The notes under the pieces were generated by a model, which was not told where the DNA came from, did no database searches, and saw only the letters and a program-made list of their open reading frames with translations. A DNA stretch of 6,972 nucleotides from Chloroflexota bacterium (GTDB lineage: Bacteria; Chloroflexota; Anaerolineae; Aggregatilineales; UBA3940), in assembly GCA_011051745.1 (NCBI GenBank), contig DRKO01000020.1, positions 1-6,972 on the forward strand, given 5' to 3'. Both the position numbers and the translations under genes were made by a program. This document shows positions 5,802 to 6,972 of this stretch, piece by piece (positions within the stretch are counted from its first letter, which is position 1; each line of letters opens with the position of its first letter).

Positions 5802-6554
5802 TCAGGCAGCGATCACCACCATGTAGCGCGAGCCGATCAGGATACTGTACTCCCAGGCGGCGCGGAAATCGGCATCAGGCATCCAGTAGAGACGCCCGTA
5901 GCCCGGCTTCTCACGCTCGTGGCCGTCCCGCCATGAGTTGATAAACCCCCAGGGGGTGGCGATCTCCTCGCCTTCCGCGGTGGCAGTGCGGGAAGGATCG
6001 TAAGCGGCCAGCGCCATCACGTGCGCGGCGAAGGGATAGCGAACCGTCCGGTCGAGAATCCGGATCGCACCGACAGGCGGGAAGGGTTTCAGCTTGCCAT
6101 CATCGGGGTGGGCGATGCGCGGCCTGGTATCGTCGTCCCAGCCGATGGTGACGAGCACGACCGTGCCGGGCTGCGCCAGATAGCGCCACAGGTCATCCAC
6201 CGTGCCGCGCATAACCTTTGCTTTGACCTTAAAGCCCCGTCTGCGGGCCGCCCAGCGGGCGAGATTGGCCTGCTGGCGGGGCGTGATCGGGCCGCCGGGC
6301 CAGAGGCGACGAGTCGGACCAAACAGCAAACCGGGCACCCCCAGCAGCGCAGCCCACAGAAGCGAGGTACTGCGGTCGGCGGACCCGGCCAGTTCGCGGT
6401 AGTCCAGCGTGCGGCCTCCGCGCAGCAGGCTGAGCGCCGCGCCGACGGCATACGCGCCGCAGTGGTTGGATTGTCCCTGATTGCGCTGGAAGGTCGAGAG
6501 ATATTCCTCACTCTGCCCGCCCCAGTAAAGCGCGTTTTCGGGCGGCCCCGGCAT
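5802..6554 (-). CDS. Papain-like cysteine peptidase homologue, no signal peptide seen
   Basis: The 250-residue protein carries the papain-fold active-site set in the right order. NQGQSNHCGAYA (residues 25-36) places Gln26 six residues before Cys32, the same spacing as Gln19 and Cys25 of papain. AAHVMALAAYD provides His178, and WGFINSW provides Asn206 with the NSW signature, followed by a GYGRLYW strand (218-224) like the strand after the active-site Asn in C1 peptidases. No signal peptide, long propeptide or membrane anchor is evident, although residues 64-79 are hydrophobic. It is therefore probably cytoplasmic, or active without the classical prodomain. GAGGGGG precedes the ATG by about 9 nt and supports the start. 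The gene is downstream of nrdJ but behind its terminator, with its own -10 element. Substrate and role are unknown. A C39-like or transglutaminase-like relative is less likely given the NQG...C and NSW motifs. Confidence 0.75.
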   Translation of the reverse strand: MPGPPENALYWGGQSEEYLSTFQRNQGQSNHCGAYAVGAALSLLRGGRTLDYRELAGSADRSTSLLWAALLGVPGLLFGPTRRLWPGGPITPRQQANLARWAARRRGFKVKAKVMRGTVDDLWRYLAQPGTVVLVTIGWDDDTRPRIAHPDDGKLKPFPPVGAIRILDRTVRYPFAAHVMALAAYDPSRTATAEGEEIATPWGFINSWRDGHEREKPGYGRLYWMPDADFRAAWEYSILIGSRYMVVIAA

Positions 6555-6592
6555 GATGATTTCCCCCTCACTGAGTGGCCGTTGTTCTTCAG

Positions 6593-6598
6593 AGTATA
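6593..6598 (-). promoter_or_regulatory. Candidate -10 element of the peptidase gene
   Basis: Read on the minus strand, TATACT is a good -10 hexamer about 39 nt before the peptidase ATG, in an AT-richer patch that includes a run of five T just upstream. No good -35 hexamer is seen at 16-18 nt, so the promoter may be weak or activator-dependent. It lies downstream of the nrdJ terminator, as expected for an independent transcript. Nothing else coding is seen between 6555 and 6701. Confidence 0.35.
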
Positions 6599-6661
6599 CA
6601 GCAAAAAGGGGCGGCGAGCTTTATTCCCTCAGCGTCGCAACACCCCCTGAGCCAGGATCAC

Positions 6662-6693
6662 AAAATCAGGGGCGGCCCCGGCGGAGCCGCCCC
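6662..6693 (-). terminator. Intrinsic terminator of nrdJ
   Basis: On the minus strand GGGGCGGC (from 6693) pairs with GCCGCCCC (to 6669). Including one G-U pair, the stem can extend to 11 bp with a 3-nt loop. TGATTTTG follows (6668-6661). The G-U pair becomes an A-C mismatch on the plus strand, so the structure favours minus-strand termination. It starts 8 nt after the nrdJ stop codon. The T-run is short, so efficiency is uncertain. Confidence 0.75.
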
Positions 6694-6701
6694 CTTATCG
6701 C

Positions 6702-6971
6702 TCAGCACTCGCTATAGCCGCAGGTGTAGCACTTGCGGCAACCCTCCTCGTTGACGAGCGAAGCCTCGCCACACTCCGGGCACAGGTCGCCAAACGGGAA
6801 GGCCATCTGGCCGGGGGCCGGGACGGGAGGGTCGGCCTCCTCCCCCGCATCCTCGCCCGCCTCCGGGCTGCGCTCGTCCTCGTGGCTCAGATATTCCGCC
6901 AGCACCTGCGCGATGCCGTCCGGCAGGGAACGAACGCGATTCGGGCCAAGCCCCAGCGAACGCCCTCCGCC
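6702..6971 (-). CDS. nrdJ: B12-dependent (class II) ribonucleotide reductase, C-terminal end
   Basis: Only the last 89 residues are in the window; the frame runs off the right edge. GGGRSLGLGPNRVRSLPDGI, at the start of the visible part, resembles the conserved end of the large class II reductases. Next comes an acidic, Pro-rich linker of about 30 residues, then a cysteine-rich tail: Cys64, Cys67, Cys78, Cys81, Cys84 and Cys89, with GCRKCYTCGYSEC at the end. Four of these (CX2C...CX2C) suit a zinc ribbon. The last two have the CX4C spacing known for the shuttle thiols Cys731 and Cys736 of the Lactobacillus leichmannii enzyme, which pass electrons to the active site. The enzyme reduces ribonucleotides to deoxyribonucleotides with adenosylcobalamin and works with or without oxygen. 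A clear terminator follows. Confidence 0.88.
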   Translation of the reverse strand, partial: GGGRSLGLGPNRVRSLPDGIAQVLAEYLSHEDERSPEAGEDAGEEADPPVPAPGQMAFPFGDLCPECGEASLVNEEGCRKCYTCGYSEC

Positions 6972-6972
6972 A

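Noticed and set aside
6021..6650. Plus-strand open frame (209 codons) opposite the peptidase gene
   Set aside because: The minus-strand frame has papain motifs with correct spacing and a Shine-Dalgarno sequence; the plus frame is a compositional shadow.

Overview
This is a GC-rich chromosomal window with an ordinary bacterial layout: short intergenic gaps, Shine-Dalgarno starts, two clear intrinsic terminators, and no mobile element, CRISPR array, tRNA or rRNA. The gene set is a GT-C type membrane glycosyltransferase, a membrane-anchored SGNH hydrolase, a single-domain response regulator, threonine synthase with homoserine kinase, and a B12-dependent ribonucleotide reductase with a C-terminal zinc ribbon. 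Together with the codon usage, this would fit a member of the Chloroflexota (Anaerolineae-like). That assignment is inference from gene content, and the sequence alone does not prove it.

Layout. Positions 1-924 (+) are the 3' part of a polytopic membrane protein with a C-terminal soluble domain, probably a GT39/PMT-like glycosyltransferase. It is followed after 24 nt by an SGNH/GDSL-type hydrolase with one N-terminal membrane helix (949-2244, +). The two look like a cell-envelope glycan pair. A 200-nt AT-richer gap with a candidate promoter and a direct repeat then leads to a CheY-like receiver protein (2445-2882, +), which ends in a structured 3' region and a strong intrinsic terminator (2941-2982).

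Positions 3078-5800 (+) are a threonine-biosynthesis cluster: thrC, an unrecognised 216-residue protein, then thrB. A perfect 7-bp dyad overlapping a TACAAT hexamer lies about 60 nt upstream of thrC and is a candidate control site. ThrB phosphorylates homoserine and ThrC converts the product to threonine, so these are the last two steps of the pathway. The gene between them has no recognised role.

On the minus strand, converging on thrB with a single base between the stop codons, is a papain-like cysteine peptidase homologue (5802-6554). It appears to have its own -10 element. Upstream of it, separated by an intrinsic terminator (6662-6693), is the 3' end of nrdJ (6702-6971). I found no clear novel multi-gene system. 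The most interesting items are the orphan gene inside the thr cluster, the apparently leaderless papain-like peptidase with an intact Cys-His-Asn set, the non-canonical block V of the SGNH protein, and the dyad upstream of thrC.
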